NCBI GenBank assembly: GCA_001828545.1
Contig: MHYW01000138.1
Location: 1 to 5,421 of the forward strand
Source of the DNA: Planctomycetes bacterium RIFCSPHIGHO2_12_FULL_52_36
GTDB taxonomy: Bacteria > Planctomycetota > Brocadiia > Brocadiales > Bathyanammoxibiaceae
Direction of reading: 5' to 3'
Length of the DNA stretch: 5,421 bases
Position 1 is the stretch's first letter. Every line of letters starts with the position of its first letter. Shown one piece after another: positions 4,739 through 5,421 of the stretch. The position numbers were made by a program, and so were the translations under genes. Under the pieces are notes generated by a model. That model worked only from the letters and a program-made list of their open reading frames with translations. It was not told the DNA's origin and did not search any database.

Positions 4739-5421
4739 TTACCTGTTCCGGCTCACCACATGGTCGGCTAGCTGAAGGAGGGAGGTCTTGTACTCAGACT
4801 CAGGCAGGATGGAGATTTCTTCCTTGGCCTCCTCCACGTAGTGGCGGGCCTTGTTCAGGGAGTATTCTACGGCCTCATGCTTTGAAAAGAGTTCCAGTAC
4901 GCCAGCACGGTTCTGGGCGGTAAAGTTCTGGAATATCCATGTGCAGGTACTCTTGCGGCTGGCCTCGGGTAGATTCTCTACCAGCTTTATCAAGGGTAGG
5001 GTAAGCTTCCCCTTCTGCATGTCTGTGGATAGGGACTTGCCCATCTCATCCTCCGTGCCCACAATATCCAGGCAATCATCCACAATCTGGAAGGCAAGCC
5101 CCACCTTGAGTCCGTAGCGGGTGAGGGCCTCCTGGAGCTTGCGGTTAGCGCCAGCAAACATGGCCCCCAGGCGACAACTGGTGGCACAGAGGCTGGCCGT
5201 CTTCCGCTCTATGATGTCCATGTACTCCTCTTCAGTAAGACCCAGGTCGTAGCGGCGCTGGAGTTGTATTAGCTCTCCCTCGCACATGACGTTTACCGTC
5301 TGGGACATTATGTAGGTAGACAACTGGGAGTCCATGGCGGCCAGGATGGTGAAGCCCCTGGACCAGATGTAGTCTCCCAGGAGTATGGATATCTCCCTGC
5401 CCCAGATGGAGTTAACGCTGG
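4739..5421 (-). CDS. Long-chain polyprenyl diphosphate synthase, C-terminal part (5' end outside window)
   Basis: The frame is open to the right edge, giving 226 residues, and the Met codon at 5335 is internal: upstream codons read WGREISILLGDYIWSRGF, a conserved family segment. Trans-prenyltransferases are usually about 320 residues, so about 100 are missing, including the first Asp-rich motif. Visible are CEGELIQL (in place of the GQxxD of short-chain enzymes, as in IspB/HepT-type long-chain synthases), the helix KTASLCATSCRLGA, the second Asp-rich motif FQIVDDCLDIVG that binds Mg2+-diphosphate, and GKSLSTDMQKGKLTLPLI with its substrate-contacting lysines. The enzyme condenses isopentenyl diphosphate onto an allylic primer in the cytoplasm, most probably for a quinone side chain. 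Chain length cannot be read from this part. Paralog B follows closely on the same strand. Confidence 0.93.
   Translation of the reverse strand, partial: SVNSIWGREISILLGDYIWSRGFTILAAMDSQLSTYIMSQTVNVMCEGELIQLQRRYDLGLTEEEYMDIIERKTASLCATSCRLGAMFAGANRKLQEALTRYGLKVGLAFQIVDDCLDIVGTEDEMGKSLSTDMQKGKLTLPLIKLVENLPEASRKSTCTWIFQNFTAQNRAGVLELFSKHEAVEYSLNKARHYVEEAKEEISILPESEYKTSLLQLADHVVSRNR

Noticed and set aside
4739..5335. Start codon of the polyprenyl synthase at 5335
   Set aside because: The upstream codons continue a conserved family segment (WGREISILLGDYIWSRGF), so this Met is internal and the gene runs off the right edge.

Overview
The window looks like bacterial chromosome of moderate G+C with gene-sized ORFs and many palindromic intergenic repeats. 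The lineage cannot be fixed from sequence alone. The dense small-palindrome and hairpin-element content, together with an HdrD-like/H-protein/radical-SAM neighbourhood, would fit an uncultivated anaerobe or autotroph such as a Brocadiales-type planctomycete or a Dehalococcoidia-type chloroflexote. That placement is a guess.

Left block, + strand (1-2460). The 3' part of a two-CCG-domain iron-sulfur protein of the HdrB/HdrD kind runs in from the left edge. It is followed by a stand-alone H-protein-like lipoyl carrier with the lipoyl lysine in register (Lys76), then by a CX3CX2C radical SAM protein that resembles the LipS1/LipS2-type lipoyl synthase group. No glycine decarboxylase (P or T protein) gene is visible. 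The combination recalls the sHdr/LbpA (Hdr-like plus lipoate-binding protein) sulfur-oxidation systems, in which a dedicated lipoyl carrier is matured by its own assembly enzymes. The grouping is seen; the function is inferred.

Middle (2461-3314). A 211-bp non-coding element sits between the radical SAM gene and a Nudix hydrolase gene (ADP-ribose pyrophosphatase-like, TTG start with a strong Shine-Dalgarno). The element has perfect 17-bp terminal inverted repeats and a 6-bp direct repeat on each side, so it looks like a MITE. The Nudix gene ends at a double hairpin in a convergent junction.

Right block, - strand (3329-5421). Reading leftward, there is the C-terminal two thirds of a long-chain polyprenyl diphosphate synthase (quinone side-chain synthesis), then two paralogous proteins of about 180 residues of unknown function with a hydrophobic C-terminus. 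A second, decayed copy of the MITE lies between the paralogs. The three genes are co-directional and the first two are only 48 bp apart.

Intergenic DNA is unusually structured. There is a nested palindromic repeat whose first bases overlap the stop codon of the Fe-S gene (607-701), a cluster of three palindromic units at 1240-1411, and the two MITE copies, each with paired 9-bp C/G-rich hairpins and symmetric G-quadruplex-type runs.
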